A stretch of DNA of 64,000 bases from Desulforhabdus amnigena. GTDB taxonomy: Bacteria; Desulfobacterota; Syntrophobacteria; Syntrophobacterales; Syntrophobacteraceae. Numbering within the stretch: the stretch's first letter is position 1; every line of letters begins with the position of its first letter. The notes under the pieces were generated by a model. It had not been told where the DNA came from and did not search any database. It worked only from the letters and a program-made list of their open reading frames with translations. The stretch is from NCBI RefSeq assembly GCF_027925305.1, contig NZ_BSDR01000001.1, positions 3,986,501 through 4,050,500 on the forward strand, in the 5' to 3' direction. Positions 10,701-20,349 of this stretch are shown in pieces. The translations under genes and the position numbers were made by a program.

Positions 10701-11336
10701 AGTGAACTGGGTGCAGGGTTCAAAATCGCACTCAATGACTTGCAGATTCGTGGAGGAGGAACGATTTTAGGATCTTCTCAGTCAGGACACATCGCCGCCG
10801 TGGGCTACGAGCTCTACCTGGAACTGCTGGAAAGAACCGTGAAAGCGATGAAGGGCGATAAAGCTGAATCCGAGCCCATCGATACGGAAATCAATGTCCC
10901 CCTTTCCGCTTTCCTGCCGGTGACCTTCATTCCAGATACGGATCAAAGGCTTCTAGCGTATAAAAGGTTGTCGACGGTCGTCGCGGAAGAGGATGTGGAT
11001 GAGTTGGTCGGAGAATGGCGGGACCGGTACGGTCCTTTTCCCGATACAGCCCGGAATTTGATCCTGTTGGCGAAAATTCGATTGCTTTTGAAACGGTTTG
11101 GCATCGTGAGAATGGACGGGGGAGAAGAGACTTTTACACTTCATTTTACGAAGGATACCGACCTTCAGAGGGTTTTTTTCTTTCTCGAGGAACAGAAATG
11201 CACCTGTCAACTGGAAGCGGATCGCAAGCTCAAGATGGAGATATGGGGGCGTAATTTGCCTCAGCGGTTGGCACGTTTCAAAAGAATCTTGCAGGAATTG
11301 GGGAAGAATGCTAGTAATATTAAGTTAATTCAGTAA
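7755..11336 (+). CDS. mfd: Transcription-repair coupling factor Mfd
   Basis: Mfd is a double-stranded DNA translocase that removes stalled RNA polymerase at lesions and recruits UvrA. The 1193-residue product has the UvrB-like N-terminal module ('[20 protein letters not shown]'), the RNA-polymerase-interacting domain ('[13 protein letters not shown]' region), and the RecG-like motor. Walker A is 'GDVGFGKTE' near residue 674, the DEEH box '[10 protein letters not shown]' near 774, and motif VI '[10 protein letters not shown]' follows. The C-terminal TRCF domain closes the protein. Length is normal for the family. Confidence 0.98.
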   Translation: METLVFQDEEISPDGGKVDGGAWKDNVEKILSFLNHSKESFSLRGTHPTALSYLLAKGIKSLKRNFLLIAPTDREAEKYMEVIRFFWGKESSRADTPLAQRIWYFPSRTGRKIQSLGKMETTARRLETLYALRNASSPILVVTSALALMERLPLPEDLMKHAEYKVVGEEMDLESFSRKLVDCGYYGVSLVEEYGDFSRRGGVLDVYAPLYPWPIRLEFFGDELESIRLFHPSSQRSMGTLEDFILLPVSEIILNDAAKERARDAVYEDVNKENLTPSAGNVWLEKFQEGHQFGAFESVISIFYEKLGTLLDYLPSETLMVWSDDILVRKEMNEHYWKMARDWEGNRAGDEWKRPPEELFEVPERLLAAADAFRHIRVNSIEDQAAEVKRFDLGAGGHEDLVLTVKSHPNKERLLEPLALQFQKWQREGIIVFLVCHQKGQAKRMTELLTGYGVDALYSPFPFGEESYGAPAVKVIEGGLERGFFWPAERLAVIAEEEIFGRRSHRRSRKSLSGIFLNSFQDLHVDDYVVHVDHGIGLYKELVHLNVRGIESDFLLIHYQDADRLYVPVDKLQKVQKYLGVEGQEPRLDKLGGKSWDAAKKKAAESAERIAEELLNLYASREVKEGFRFSPPDSLFQEFETTFGYEETPDQLKAIDDVLEDMASARPMDRLICGDVGFGKTEVALRAAFKAVSDGKQVAMLVPTTILAEQHYQAFKERFEGFPVEVASLSRFKTTAQQKQVLEGLKKGTIDVVIGTHRLLQKDVVFRDLGLLIIDEEHRFGVKHKEKLKEFRVSVDVLTLTATPIPRTLQMSLSGMRDLSTIETPPQDRHSIETFMCKYDDLTIKEAIYRELARKGQVFFVHNHVQSIYQMANVLKQLVPEARLAVAHGQMKERELEKVMLDFIAQKVDVLVCTTIIESGLDIPAANTIIINRADKFGLAQIYQLRGRVGRSTEQAYAYLLVPGEDLISRDAQKRLRALMDFSELGAGFKIALNDLQIRGGGTILGSSQSGHIAAVGYELYLELLERTVKAMKGDKAESEPIDTEINVPLSAFLPVTFIPDTDQRLLAYKRLSTVVAEEDVDELVGEWRDRYGPFPDTARNLILLAKIRLLLKRFGIVRMDGGEETFTLHFTKDTDLQRVFFFLEEQKCTCQLEADRKLKMEIWGRNLPQRLARFKRILQELGKNASNIKLIQ

Positions 11337-11463
11337 CTTAAATTAAGGTCGAGGTGCGTGTGTCGACGGGTTCCGGAGAAAGCCCCAAGGTACGGCCGGC
11401 ATGCGGAAATAAATTCTTTTAACAGTGGATAAAATTTTATCATCACCTGTATGAGGGGATTGC

Positions 11464-12435
11464 ATGTTGACCACAAAAAGATGGTGTTCCATTCTGCTGA
11501 TTGTTTTGACGCTGTGGGCGGGAGCAGCGTGGGGAGAAACTTTGGACCGCATTGTGGCGGTTGTGAACGGTGACGTTATCTTGTATAGTGAGCTTCAGGA
11601 AAAAGTCCGTCAGGTGGAAAAAATTTCTCCTGAGTCGAAGCCGGCCGATGCGACTTTGCAACCTCAATTCGAACGTCAGGTCCTGAATCAGATCATCCAG
11701 GAACGGCTGACGGAACAAGAAGTACGCCGCATGAAGATCGCCGTGAGCGACCGTGAAGTGGATGCCGCCGTCGATTCGCTCAAAAGGGAGAATAATTTTA
11801 CAGACGCTCAATTTGAATATGTTGTGCAACAGGGAGGGCAGACCATCGAGCAGTTCCGGAGTGGAATCAAGAAAGAGCTGGAACGTTCGCGACTTCTGGA
11901 ACGTGTGCTCAAATCCAAGACGGTGATTACCGATGAACAGGTTGATGCCTACTTGAAGAATGCGAAAACGGACGAAGGGAATACGAAGGAGCGTCTTAGG
12001 CTTTCCATCATTTTTTTGCCGACTTCGGAGGGGGCTCAGGGCAAGGATGCGGATGATGTTGAGAAGCTGGCAAGAGAGATTCATCGGCGTTTGAAAGGCG
12101 GGGGAGATTTTGCCAAACTGGCAAAAGAGTATTCCAAGGGCCCTGCGCCGGAAGAGGGTGGTGATATTGGCTACATTGCGGCGGAGGAGCTTGCGCCGGA
12201 TATCGCGTCGGCCGTAAGGGGGCTCAATGCAAATGACGTGAGCGAGGTGGTGAAAGCTCCGGCTGGTTATTACATTGTAAAAGTTGTGGACGTACAGAGA
12301 GAGAAGCTGGATTCCGGGGATTCCAGTGCTCGCGATAAAGCCCGCAGGGCTTTATTTCAAAGAGAAATGAGTCGCAAGTTCGAAGAGTGGATCAAAGAGC
12401 TGGAGGCTCGGTCCTTCATCCAAGTTTCCCTATAG
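11464..12435 (+). CDS. SurA-like periplasmic peptidyl-prolyl isomerase
   Basis: This 323-residue protein begins with a signal peptide (hydrophobic 10-22, likely cut after AAWG). A SurA N-terminal chaperone region follows ('LDRIVAVVNGDVILYSEL', typical of SurA). About residues 175-280 form one parvulin-type rotamase domain ('LRLSIIFLP', 'GGDFAKLAKEYS', 'GGDIGYI'). It would assist folding of outer-membrane proteins in the periplasm. E. coli SurA has two parvulin domains and this has one, as in many deltaproteobacteria. A gagggg site precedes the ATG. It lies close to the rodZ-like gene and may be co-transcribed with it. Confidence 0.9.
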   Translation: MLTTKRWCSILLIVLTLWAGAAWGETLDRIVAVVNGDVILYSELQEKVRQVEKISPESKPADATLQPQFERQVLNQIIQERLTEQEVRRMKIAVSDREVDAAVDSLKRENNFTDAQFEYVVQQGGQTIEQFRSGIKKELERSRLLERVLKSKTVITDEQVDAYLKNAKTDEGNTKERLRLSIIFLPTSEGAQGKDADDVEKLAREIHRRLKGGGDFAKLAKEYSKGPAPEEGGDIGYIAAEELAPDIASAVRGLNANDVSEVVKAPAGYYIVKVVDVQREKLDSGDSSARDKARRALFQREMSRKFEEWIKELEARSFIQVSL

Positions 12436-12448
12436 GGTGCCGAATATT

Positions 12449-13417
12449 ATGAGTGAATTGTCGGAATACTTAAAGTCTGAGCGATTGCGTCAGGGGATGA
12501 CACTGGAGAGCATTTCTCAACAAACCAGGGTAAGTGTCAACGCATTGCAAGCTTTAGAAGCAGGTGAGTTCGGTCGCATTGGGGCTCCCTTGCTGATCCG
12601 CAGCTTCGTTTCATCATATTGTTCAACATTGAGTATTGATCCAGGGCCCTTGTTGGAGAAATATAGCGCCGAAATTCAAGCTCGCAACTGGCAGGAAGAG
12701 GGGATTCAGCGCTATGGAACTCTATCGAAATCCTTTGAGAAAAAAAAGGGAACGCGGATTTTTGCCATCTTGATTCTTGGCATGGCATTGGTGGGAGCTC
12801 TTTACGGCGGCGTCTGGATATCAAACCGTCAGGACAAATTGTCTGTGTCTCAGTCGATCAACAATGACGGCTATCCGCAACAGGAACTGCCTTCAGATCT
12901 ATCGGAAAGAGCCGTTCCTCCGAAAATCCCGGAAACGGAGGAAAGAGCTTCCGTTCCATCCCAGCCGGAGTATCCCCTTGGCGTCAAGAAAGAGGAGCCG
13001 AAAACTCAACCCCCCTCTGTGCCGCCTTCTCCAGCCTCTTCTTCGAAACCCGAAGAAGTTGCATCCGCTGAATTTGCCGCTCCAAAGCCTTCTGCTGCTG
13101 ACCGCCCTGTAGTGGAGGGGACAGCGGAAGAGAAACCCGAGATGCCGCCGAGAGAGGTAGGTCAGAAACATCGTCTTACATTCGAAGCGAACCAGGAAAC
13201 ATGGGTCCAGGTCAAAGCCGACGCAGGAAAGCCGCAGAGCGTACTCCTCAAGCCGGGTGACACGCGAGAATGGGAAGCATCGGAAAAAGTCAGCCTGGTG
13301 ATCGGAAATGCAGGTGGAGTCCAGTTGAAATGGGATGGGAAACCAGTGGCCATTCCCGGAAAATCTGGAAGTGTGGTACGTTTTCGACTTCCCGATCCTC
13401 GATATCTTAAAGAATAA
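12449..13417 (+). CDS. RodZ-like helix-turn-helix membrane protein
   Basis: The 322-residue product starts with a cytoplasmic XRE-type helix-turn-helix ('LKSERLRQGMTLESISQQT', residues 7-25 and beyond). A single transmembrane helix lies near 98-118, followed by a Pro/Glu/Lys-rich linker and a C-terminal DUF4115-type beta domain ('TWVQVKADAGKPQSVLLKPG'). This is the architecture of RodZ, which links MreB to the cell-wall elongation machinery. An ATG at 12449 is chosen; a GTG at 12437 in the same frame is possible. The gap to the SurA-like gene is 13 bases. Confidence 0.85.
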   Translation: MSELSEYLKSERLRQGMTLESISQQTRVSVNALQALEAGEFGRIGAPLLIRSFVSSYCSTLSIDPGPLLEKYSAEIQARNWQEEGIQRYGTLSKSFEKKKGTRIFAILILGMALVGALYGGVWISNRQDKLSVSQSINNDGYPQQELPSDLSERAVPPKIPETEERASVPSQPEYPLGVKKEEPKTQPPSVPPSPASSSKPEEVASAEFAAPKPSAADRPVVEGTAEEKPEMPPREVGQKHRLTFEANQETWVQVKADAGKPQSVLLKPGDTREWEASEKVSLVIGNAGGVQLKWDGKPVAIPGKSGSVVRFRLPDPRYLKE

Positions 13418-13451
13418 GGAAAAATCTCGGATTCTGAAAAGGGTGTTCGTG

Positions 13452-13612
13452 TGAAGTGATGAAAATCGGAGGGTGGCAATCGGACTTTTTCATCCTGTTT
13501 CTATCCGCGGATTATGCAGATTGGATAGATTTTACCAAACCAGGATCGAAAGATTATTAATCTTCGAAAATCCGTGTAATCTGCGGATCGATTTAGCCCG
13601 ATTTTCAACACG
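13452..13612. repeat. Palindromic intergenic repeat, family C copy 1
   Basis: This element occupies much of the 13418-13782 gap. Its ends are inverted ('gaaaatcgg' near 13460 and 'cgattttca' near 13600), and inside are 'atccgcggattatgcagatt' and 'gtaatctgcggatcgattta'. The same outer pieces recur at 39131-39535, where other repeats are inserted between them, and in weaker form at 61166-61270. The rest of the gap, 13613-13782, shows no gene. Confidence 0.7.
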
Positions 13613-13782
13613 CTGGTGTGCGCGTTGAGTATTTTGTCGGGAGCAATCGATTCTGCATGTGTAGAGGACTATCGTCTGAAGGATCTGAGCGATGGGATTA
13701 TCCTGCCCTTGCATCTTTCTGTATTACCTCCCGGAATTCCGACCCTCGACAAAGGAATGTTCTTTTATAATTTCTGGAAAAT

Positions 13783-14574
13783 ATGAAAATTTGCGAAACC
13801 GAGGCCATTGTTCTGCATACCAGGGACTACGGGGAATCTGACCGGCTGATCACTTTCTATTCCAAAGCGGCGGGAAAGCTCAGGGGAATTGCCAAAGGAG
13901 CGAGGCGGAGTCGAAAACGTTTTGTCCATGCATTTGAGCCATGCAGCCTGGTGCTCTTGACATATCGTGAACGAAAATCTCTCCTATGGGTTGAAGCTTG
14001 CAAATTATTGGAACCGTATTTAGCCTTAACGACTGAGGTCGAAAGGTGGGGATATGCAGCCCTGGTTTCTGAGATTTTGCTGGAGATGACCCCTGAAGGG
14101 GATGAGCAGGAAGAGCTCTTTTATCTTCTGACTGCCACCCTGGGCCAATTGACTGAGAGCAGAGATCCTCTGAACGTGATGCTGCTGTTTCTTATCCGGT
14201 TTATGGACATGATGGGCTACCTGCCCGAGCTCCAAAGCTGCAGCATATGTCGATGTCCTATTCGAACGTCCGCAAGGTGGGCCTGGCGTCTCAAACAGGG
14301 AACACTGGCTTGCCAGAAACACCGATTTTTGAATGATGATCACCTTTTGTTGGATGCGGGTACTTTGATTCTGATTCAACAGGTCAGGTCGTTGACCGTG
14401 GATAAGATTTGGCGATTACATTTTTTGCAGGAGAAAAAAGCTCCTCTTTTTTATGGTTTGATGGATTGGATTCGTGATCTTATCAGGAAAGAGCTGAAAA
14501 GTTTGAAGCTCTTGGAACAGGTTCAATCCGCATGCGGATTCAAAATTGAAAGGAATCAACGTTGGAGTGGATGA
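13783..14574 (+). CDS. recO: DNA repair protein RecO
   Basis: RecO loads RecA on SSB-coated DNA with RecR during gap repair. The 263-residue product has the N-terminal OB fold ('TEAIVLHTRDYGESDRLITF', 'GKLRGIAKGARRSRKRF') and a helical C-terminal domain. A cysteine group ('CSICRCP' and a later C-QKH) resembles the zinc site found in many RecO proteins. Its end overlaps the following ccdA-like gene, suggesting coupled translation. Confidence 0.95.
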   Translation: MKICETEAIVLHTRDYGESDRLITFYSKAAGKLRGIAKGARRSRKRFVHAFEPCSLVLLTYRERKSLLWVEACKLLEPYLALTTEVERWGYAALVSEILLEMTPEGDEQEELFYLLTATLGQLTESRDPLNVMLLFLIRFMDMMGYLPELQSCSICRCPIRTSARWAWRLKQGTLACQKHRFLNDDHLLLDAGTLILIQQVRSLTVDKIWRLHFLQEKKAPLFYGLMDWIRDLIRKELKSLKLLEQVQSACGFKIERNQRWSG

Positions 14575-15269
14575 CTCAATTTGAGCAGATTGCAGGCGCG
14601 CGCCCCGTCTTTGCCATTTTCCTGGCTTTCGCGGGCGGGCTTCTGGCGAGCTTTACCCCATGTACCTATCCTATGATGCCCATTACCGTTGCCTACATAG
14701 GTGGCAGATCTCACGGCAGCCGATGGAAGGGATTCATTCTTTCCGTGTTTTATGTTTTTGGATTGGCTTTGGTTTATTCGACCCTTGGAGCTTTTGCGGC
14801 GTTGACGGGTCAACTTTTTGGAGCACTGACCACCAATCGGTGGACGTACTTTTTTGTGGGAAATGTATGCCTTATCTTTGGTCTCGCGATGTTGGAGGTA
14901 GTTCCCCTTTCTCCCCCGGCTTTTTTGAACCGTGTTAGAGTGAAAGAAATTGGCGGGCATGATATTCTCACCAGTGTTTTATTGGGAGGAGCCTCTGCTT
15001 TGGTTGTGAGCAGTTGTACGACTCCCATTCTGGGTGTGCTTTTGACCATCGTAGCTGCCAAACATGATCTTGCATGGGGAGTGGGAATGCTTTTTGCCTT
15101 CGCCTATGGTATGGGAGGGTTGGTGATTCTGGTGGGAACTTTCACCGGTCTTCTTGCATCTTTTCCCCGCTCGGGAATTTGGATGCGACGAGTCCAGAGG
15201 GCTTTTGGCCTGGTCATGATTATCGCAGCCGAGTATTTTTTTATCAAAACAGGAGAATTCTGGTTATGA
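14562..15269 (+). CDS. CcdA/DsbD-type thiol-disulfide transmembrane protein
   Basis: A 235-residue, six-helix membrane protein of the DsbD/CcdA family, which carries electrons from cytoplasmic thioredoxin to periplasmic thiol proteins. Two cysteines lie in the helix motifs expected of CcdA: 'SFTPCTYPMMP' near residue 31 and 'SSCTTPILG' near 155. A TTG at 14562 with aaagga upstream and an ATG at 14571 are both possible starts. The end overlaps the thioredoxin-like gene by ATGA, so the two probably work as a reductant relay. Confidence 0.88.
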   Translation: MEWMTQFEQIAGARPVFAIFLAFAGGLLASFTPCTYPMMPITVAYIGGRSHGSRWKGFILSVFYVFGLALVYSTLGAFAALTGQLFGALTTNRWTYFFVGNVCLIFGLAMLEVVPLSPPAFLNRVRVKEIGGHDILTSVLLGGASALVVSSCTTPILGVLLTIVAAKHDLAWGVGMLFAFAYGMGGLVILVGTFTGLLASFPRSGIWMRRVQRAFGLVMIIAAEYFFIKTGEFWL

Positions 15270-15811
15270 ACCTAAAAAAGAATTTGTTTTTTTTGAAGTT
15301 GGCATTCATTTTTTTTCTGGGTGTCTCGTTTGTCACATCGAGTTTTACAGGGAAGGTCTTTGCGGAAGAGGGAAAGCAGATTCTGGCTTCTTTACTGGGT
15401 ACTGATTCCAAAACAAAAGCCCCGGATTTTGAATTGAAAGATCTAAACGGAACCTCTGTCAAACTCAGCGATTACAAGGGGCAACGGCCTGTTCTGCTTT
15501 ATTTCTGGGCGACGTGGTGTCCTTACTGTATAGAAGCCAAGCCAAAACTCGCTAAGTTGCGTCAGGAAATTGATCCAAAAGAGATGGAAATCCTGGGTGT
15601 CAACGTGGGAGGCGGCGACTCCTTGGAGCGGGTCAAGCGTTATCAAGAAGGCCATCCGGCTCCCTATCCCATTCTTTTCGATGCCCAGGGGAAGGTTTCC
15701 CGAAGCTATGGGGTTCAGGGAATCCCGCTTTTTATTATTGTGGACAAGGAAGGAAGCGAGGTTTACCGTGGGAACAATTTCCCGGAAAATCCTATGAAAT
15801 ACTTGAAATAG
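15266..15811 (+). CDS. TlpA/ResA-like periplasmic thioredoxin
   Basis: The 181-residue protein has an N-terminal signal anchor (about residues 8-25) and a thioredoxin fold of the TlpA/ResA class. The active site is WCPYC with C85 and C88, and the cis-Pro loop is 'GIPLFIIV'. The start ATG overlaps the TGA of the ccdA-like gene (ATGA), so it is translationally coupled. It probably receives electrons from that protein and reduces periplasmic thiols, for example in apocytochrome c maturation. The ccsA-like gene is elsewhere in the window. Confidence 0.9.
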   Translation: MNLKKNLFFLKLAFIFFLGVSFVTSSFTGKVFAEEGKQILASLLGTDSKTKAPDFELKDLNGTSVKLSDYKGQRPVLLYFWATWCPYCIEAKPKLAKLRQEIDPKEMEILGVNVGGGDSLERVKRYQEGHPAPYPILFDAQGKVSRSYGVQGIPLFIIVDKEGSEVYRGNNFPENPMKYLK

Positions 15812-15882
15812 CCCGCTGTGATCGGAATAGCCGTACCTGCCATAACAAGCCAGTCTCCGTGAAGTGGCTTCAAAGGGGAATT

Positions 15883-17163
15883 ATGAAAGATGTGCTCACC
15901 ATCATCATGGCCGGAGGAAAGGGGCAGCGCCTCATGCCGCTTACCCAGGATCGTTCCAAACCTGCGGTGCCTTTTGGAGGCATATACCGCCTCATCGATA
16001 TTCCCTTGAGCAACTGCATCAATTCGCAGCTCTATAAGATCCTGATTTTTCCGCAATACAAGTCCCAGTCCATGGTAGATCACCTGGAGGAGGGATGGAA
16101 TATCTTTTCGGGAGATTTGGGCCATTATCTGCGGATTGCAGCTCCTCAGCAAAGATTCGGAGAACAGTGGTACAGGGGAACCGCGGATTGCGTGCGCCAG
16201 AACCTCTACCTCGTGGAAAGAGAGCAGCCAAAATTCGTGCTTATACTTTCGGGCGATCATGTCTATAAAATGGATTATGTGGCATTTCGCGAGTATCACG
16301 AAAAAAACGATGCGGATGTTACTGTGGGGCTGCTGGAAGTGGACCGTAGCCACGCTTCGGAATTCGGAATTGCCGAGGTCGACAATGATTTCAGGATTCG
16401 GGCATGGGAGGAAAAACCGAAAGACCCAAAACCCATTCCTGATGATCCCGATCGATCTCTCGCATCCATGGGGATTTATCTTTTTCGGACAGATCTGCTA
16501 TTGGACCTTCTCACCAAATCCGAGGATGACGATTTCGGGCGTGATATCATTCCCAAGCTTATAGAAAGTCACAAGGTTTTGGCCTATCCCTACCGTCGTA
16601 TGAACAAGATAAAAGATTATATTCATGTAGTGGATTCGGAAGGGGGGCGGCGGTTGTGCCTGGTGGATGGGACTCGCGATTCTCAGTACTGGCGGGATGT
16701 CGGGACTCTGGATGCCTACTGGAATGCCAATATGGATCTCACGGGTATCGATCCTTTTTTCAATCTTTACGGATCCCTCTGGCCCATTCGGACCTTCCAG
16801 CGGCAGTATCCCCCCGCAAAATTCGTCTTCAATCAACCGGATGGTAAACCGCCCCGCGTGGGAACCGCGGTGGATTCCCTTGTTTCCCCAGGCTGCATCA
16901 TCAGCGGGGGAATCGTGAGAAGCTCTGTTCTATCCTATAAAGTTATGGTACGGAGTTGGGCGGAAGTGGATGAATCCGTCATCATGGATAATGTGGAGGT
17001 AGGGCGCTATTGCAAGATCAAGAAAGCCATTATCGATAAACACAATGTCATTCCACCGAATACGAAAATCGGTATTGATCCCCAGGAAGACCGTAAAAAG
17101 TTTCATGTGACTCCACGAGGAATTGTGGTGGTGCCCAAAAGATATTTTAGTCAGGAAGGCTGA
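15883..17163 (+). CDS. glgC: Glucose-1-phosphate adenylyltransferase
   Basis: GlgC makes ADP-glucose from ATP and glucose-1-phosphate, the committed step of glycogen synthesis. The 426-residue product has the nucleotide-binding 'AGGKGQRLMPLT' motif with 'DRSKPAVPFGG' directly after, the 'YRGTADCVRQNLYL' region, 'ILSGDHVYKMDY', and a C-terminal left-handed beta-helix. The ATG at 15883 is preferred because aagggga lies upstream and the conserved protein starts there. No other glycogen gene is nearby. A strong terminator follows. Confidence 0.96.
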   Translation: MKDVLTIIMAGGKGQRLMPLTQDRSKPAVPFGGIYRLIDIPLSNCINSQLYKILIFPQYKSQSMVDHLEEGWNIFSGDLGHYLRIAAPQQRFGEQWYRGTADCVRQNLYLVEREQPKFVLILSGDHVYKMDYVAFREYHEKNDADVTVGLLEVDRSHASEFGIAEVDNDFRIRAWEEKPKDPKPIPDDPDRSLASMGIYLFRTDLLLDLLTKSEDDDFGRDIIPKLIESHKVLAYPYRRMNKIKDYIHVVDSEGGRRLCLVDGTRDSQYWRDVGTLDAYWNANMDLTGIDPFFNLYGSLWPIRTFQRQYPPAKFVFNQPDGKPPRVGTAVDSLVSPGCIISGGIVRSSVLSYKVMVRSWAEVDESVIMDNVEVGRYCKIKKAIIDKHNVIPPNTKIGIDPQEDRKKFHVTPRGIVVVPKRYFSQEG

Positions 17164-17186
17164 ATTTATTCGGACGCTTTCGCAGC

Positions 17187-17230
17187 ATAAGAAATCCCCA
17201 GCTTTTGTGCGAAGGCTGGGGATTTCTTAT
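17187..17230 (+). terminator. Strong intrinsic terminator of glgC
   Basis: A perfect inverted repeat with 16-base arms (17187-17202 and 17215-17230) surrounds a 12-base loop, beginning 24 bases after the glgC stop. The right arm ends tttcttat and is followed by ttg. The arm length and location fit a rho-independent terminator, although the T-run is interrupted. Confidence 0.85.
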
Positions 17231-17282
17231 TTGTGGGGAATCGAAGAAACTGTGTGTACTTTCGGCAACCTAAGGAGGGACT

Positions 17283-20174
17283 ATGAACTGGTATCGACTC
17301 GATGTGCATCAGATACTTGCAGACCTGAACACTTCAGATCACGGTCTGACGGAGGCCGAGGCCAGGGAACGCCTTACGCAGTTTGGTCCAAACAAGCTGG
17401 CGGAAGTGGAAAAGATCGGTTTGCTGAAAATTCTGTTTCACCAGTTCATGAGTCCCTTGATCTACATTCTCGTGATTGCCGGGGTGGTTACCTTTTTCCT
17501 GGAGGAATACAAAGACACCGGGGTAATTGCCGCCGTGCTGATCTTGAACGCTCTCATCGGTTTCATTCAGGAATACAAGGCCGAGAAGCAGGTTCAGGCT
17601 CTGAAAAAGATGGTGGTGGCCAGGGCCCGGGTTGTCAGGGATGGAAAAGAGGTGGAGATCAACGGGGAAGATGTGGTGCCCGGGGACATAGTCCTGCTGG
17701 CCTCGGGAGGCCGAGTGCCGGCGGATGTCCGGCTCATCAAGACCATCGAATTCAAGGCCGATGAGTCTATGCTCACCGGGGAATCCGTTCCGGCGGAAAA
17801 AAAGAGTGAGGTCATCTCCGAGGAAAACCTCACCCCGGGCGATCAGCTCAACATGGCCTTCATGGGTACGGTAGTGGTCAACGGCCGGGGCAAGGGGATC
17901 GTAGTGGCCACCGGATCCCGGACGGTCCTAGGGCGCATCGCCAAAGATGTCCAGGAGGTCGGAGTGGCCAAGTCACCCCTCCAGGAAAAGATCGACCGCT
18001 TTGCCCAAGCCATCGGAATCATCGTTTTGGTGGCTGCAACATTGCTCTTTCTGGTCGGTGTCCTGGTGGGCGAAAACGCCAAGGATATGTTCATGACCGC
18101 AGTGGCGGCCACGGTAGCCACCATCCCCGAAGGGCTGCCCATCGTGGTGACCATCGCCCTGGCGATCGGGGTGACACGCATGGCTCAGCGCGACGCCATT
18201 ATCCGGAAACTGCCAGCCGTCGAGACCCTGGGCAGTACCACGGTGATTTGCTCGGACAAGACCGGTACCCTCACCAAGAACGAAATGACGGTAAACCGGG
18301 TTTATGACGGGCAAAAAGTGTACGAACTGACCGGCAGCGGCTACGACCCGACGGGAGAAATTCTGGAAGAAGGCCGCCCTGTCCATGCCGGAGTCGACTC
18401 ACAGCTTGCGTTGCTCTTCCGGATCGGCCTGCTGTGCAACGAGTCAGAGGTTTTCAAAGAAGGGGAGGACTATCGGGTGGACGGCGACCCCACGGAAGGC
18501 GCCCTCATTGTCGCTGCTATGAAAGCCGGTCTCGATCCTGAAAAGGAAAAGGACAGGCTTCCGCAACTCGCGATCATCCCCTTTGAGTCGGACCGGGGGT
18601 ACATGGCCACTCTTCATCGGGGCGGCGATCACAACCTGGTTTTTGTCAAGGGAGCGCCTGAGAAACTCATGGAACTTTGCGTCGACTGTAGGATGGATGC
18701 CTGGAAAGAAACTCCCAGGGTGGCCGAGCATTTCGCCCGAGAGGGGCTGCGGGTATTGGGCATGGCCTTCAAAGAAGTTCCTGCCGAGCAGAAAGATATC
18801 TCCATGGACGACCTGCAAACCGGGCTGGTTTTCGCAGGACTGCAAGGGATGATCGACCCGCCCCGCCCGGAGGCTATCGATGCTGTGGCGGGCTGCAAGG
18901 AGGCGGGCATCCGGGTGGTGATGATCACTGGCGACCATGCTGTCACCGCTCTGGCCATCGCCAAAAAACTAGGCATCGCATCCGAAGAGGAGGTGGTGGA
19001 GGATCTGACGGCGAAGCCGGTAGATTCTCTGACCGATGACGAGATCCTGTCCCTGCTCCAGGATGTGGTGAGGGCTCTGGCGGTACGTTCCGGGCTGGGC
19101 CAGGTCGAGCCTGAGAGCCTCACCGGCAGGCACGTACAGGCTATGAACGATCCGGAATTCCTGGGATTGATTAAAGGCCTCCTCGCTACCCTTGTCAAAA
19201 GAGCCGGACCGGAAGGAGCGGTCCGCAACGTTCTTTCCGGTAAAGAGATAGAGACCATGACCGATGCAGACCTGTTTCACCTGGTGCAAAAGGTGTCGGT
19301 TTATGCGCGTGTTTCTCCCCAGCACAAGTTGCGCATCACCCAGCAGTTGCTCAAGCATGGCGAGATTGTGGCGATGACCGGAGACGGCGTGAACGATGCT
19401 CCCGCCCTGAAGGCGGCTCACATCGGCGTGGCCATGGGCAAAACCGGCACCGATGTGGCCAAGGAAGCCTCGGACATGGTCATCGCCGACGACAATTTCG
19501 CCAGCATCTATCAGGCCGTGGAACTAGGGCGGATCGTCTTCGACAATATCCGTAAGGTCATCTTTTTCCTTATTCCCACCGGTATTGCCGCCATCATCAC
19601 GATTTTGGCCACCGTGATGCTGGGATTGCCGCTTCCCTATCTGCCTGCGCAGCTCTTGTGGATCAACATCGTCACCAACGGACTCCAGGATGTGGCCCTG
19701 GCGTTTGAACCGGGAGAGAAGGACGTTTTGAAAAGGCCTCCGAGACCCCCTCGATCCGGTATTTTCAACCGCCTCCTTGTGGAACGCACCATCATTGTGG
19801 CCCTGTTGATTTCAGCAGGAGTGGTCTATGAATTCATCCATGACCTGAACATGGGCATGTCTCTGGAGAAAGCCAGGACCATCGCAGTGACTACCACTGT
19901 CTTCTTTCAATTCTTTCAGGCTTTTAACAGCCGTTCCGAGATGCAGTCCCTTTTCCGCATGAATCCCTTGGGGAACCCTTTCCTCTTTTTCGGAACCATG
20001 GCCGCTTTTTTGGCCCATCTGGCTGCCATTTATCTCCCGGCTTTACAGTGGGTCTTTCGCATGGAGCCCATCATGCCGATGGAATGGCTGCGGATCGTTT
20101 TGATCTCGGTCACTGTTGTGATTGTTGTGGAAATTGACAAGCTGGTCAGAAGGATCGTGGCTTCGAACCGATGA
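17283..20174 (+). CDS. P-type cation-transporting ATPase (calcium/P2A-like)
   Basis: A 963-residue inner-membrane ATPase with the N-terminal cation ATPase domain, TGE actuator motif ('MLTGESVPAEKK'), phosphorylated D325 in DKTGTLT, and hinge GDGVNDAP near 700-707. Helix 4 carries 'ATIPEGLPIVV', the PEGLP motif of P2-type pumps such as SERCA or PMR1, so Ca2+ or Mn2+ is likely though H+ or Na+ cannot be excluded. Residues 574-679 hold three tandem copies of a ~38-residue unit ('LTGxxxxxMxDxxL') where most relatives have one. A strong aaggaggg site precedes the start. Codon use looks more GC-rich than its neighbours, hinting at transfer. Confidence 0.93.
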   Translation: MNWYRLDVHQILADLNTSDHGLTEAEARERLTQFGPNKLAEVEKIGLLKILFHQFMSPLIYILVIAGVVTFFLEEYKDTGVIAAVLILNALIGFIQEYKAEKQVQALKKMVVARARVVRDGKEVEINGEDVVPGDIVLLASGGRVPADVRLIKTIEFKADESMLTGESVPAEKKSEVISEENLTPGDQLNMAFMGTVVVNGRGKGIVVATGSRTVLGRIAKDVQEVGVAKSPLQEKIDRFAQAIGIIVLVAATLLFLVGVLVGENAKDMFMTAVAATVATIPEGLPIVVTIALAIGVTRMAQRDAIIRKLPAVETLGSTTVICSDKTGTLTKNEMTVNRVYDGQKVYELTGSGYDPTGEILEEGRPVHAGVDSQLALLFRIGLLCNESEVFKEGEDYRVDGDPTEGALIVAAMKAGLDPEKEKDRLPQLAIIPFESDRGYMATLHRGGDHNLVFVKGAPEKLMELCVDCRMDAWKETPRVAEHFAREGLRVLGMAFKEVPAEQKDISMDDLQTGLVFAGLQGMIDPPRPEAIDAVAGCKEAGIRVVMITGDHAVTALAIAKKLGIASEEEVVEDLTAKPVDSLTDDEILSLLQDVVRALAVRSGLGQVEPESLTGRHVQAMNDPEFLGLIKGLLATLVKRAGPEGAVRNVLSGKEIETMTDADLFHLVQKVSVYARVSPQHKLRITQQLLKHGEIVAMTGDGVNDAPALKAAHIGVAMGKTGTDVAKEASDMVIADDNFASIYQAVELGRIVFDNIRKVIFFLIPTGIAAIITILATVMLGLPLPYLPAQLLWINIVTNGLQDVALAFEPGEKDVLKRPPRPPRSGIFNRLLVERTIIVALLISAGVVYEFIHDLNMGMSLEKARTIAVTTTVFFQFFQAFNSRSEMQSLFRMNPLGNPFLFFGTMAAFLAHLAAIYLPALQWVFRMEPIMPMEWLRIVLISVTVVIVVEIDKLVRRIVASNR

Positions 20175-20349
20175 CAACTCAGCAGTCCCGGAGGCTACCA
20201 TTCTACCCGCTTCGGGACTTGATGGGATAGGCCGGGACAGTTGAATGAGCCGAAGTCACTTTCGGAAGGTATGAATCAAGTCAAAAAATCCGACCTTGCT
20301 GCGGCAACTCAGACCCACATTGATTGAAAAGTTACATCTTACCTTATTT

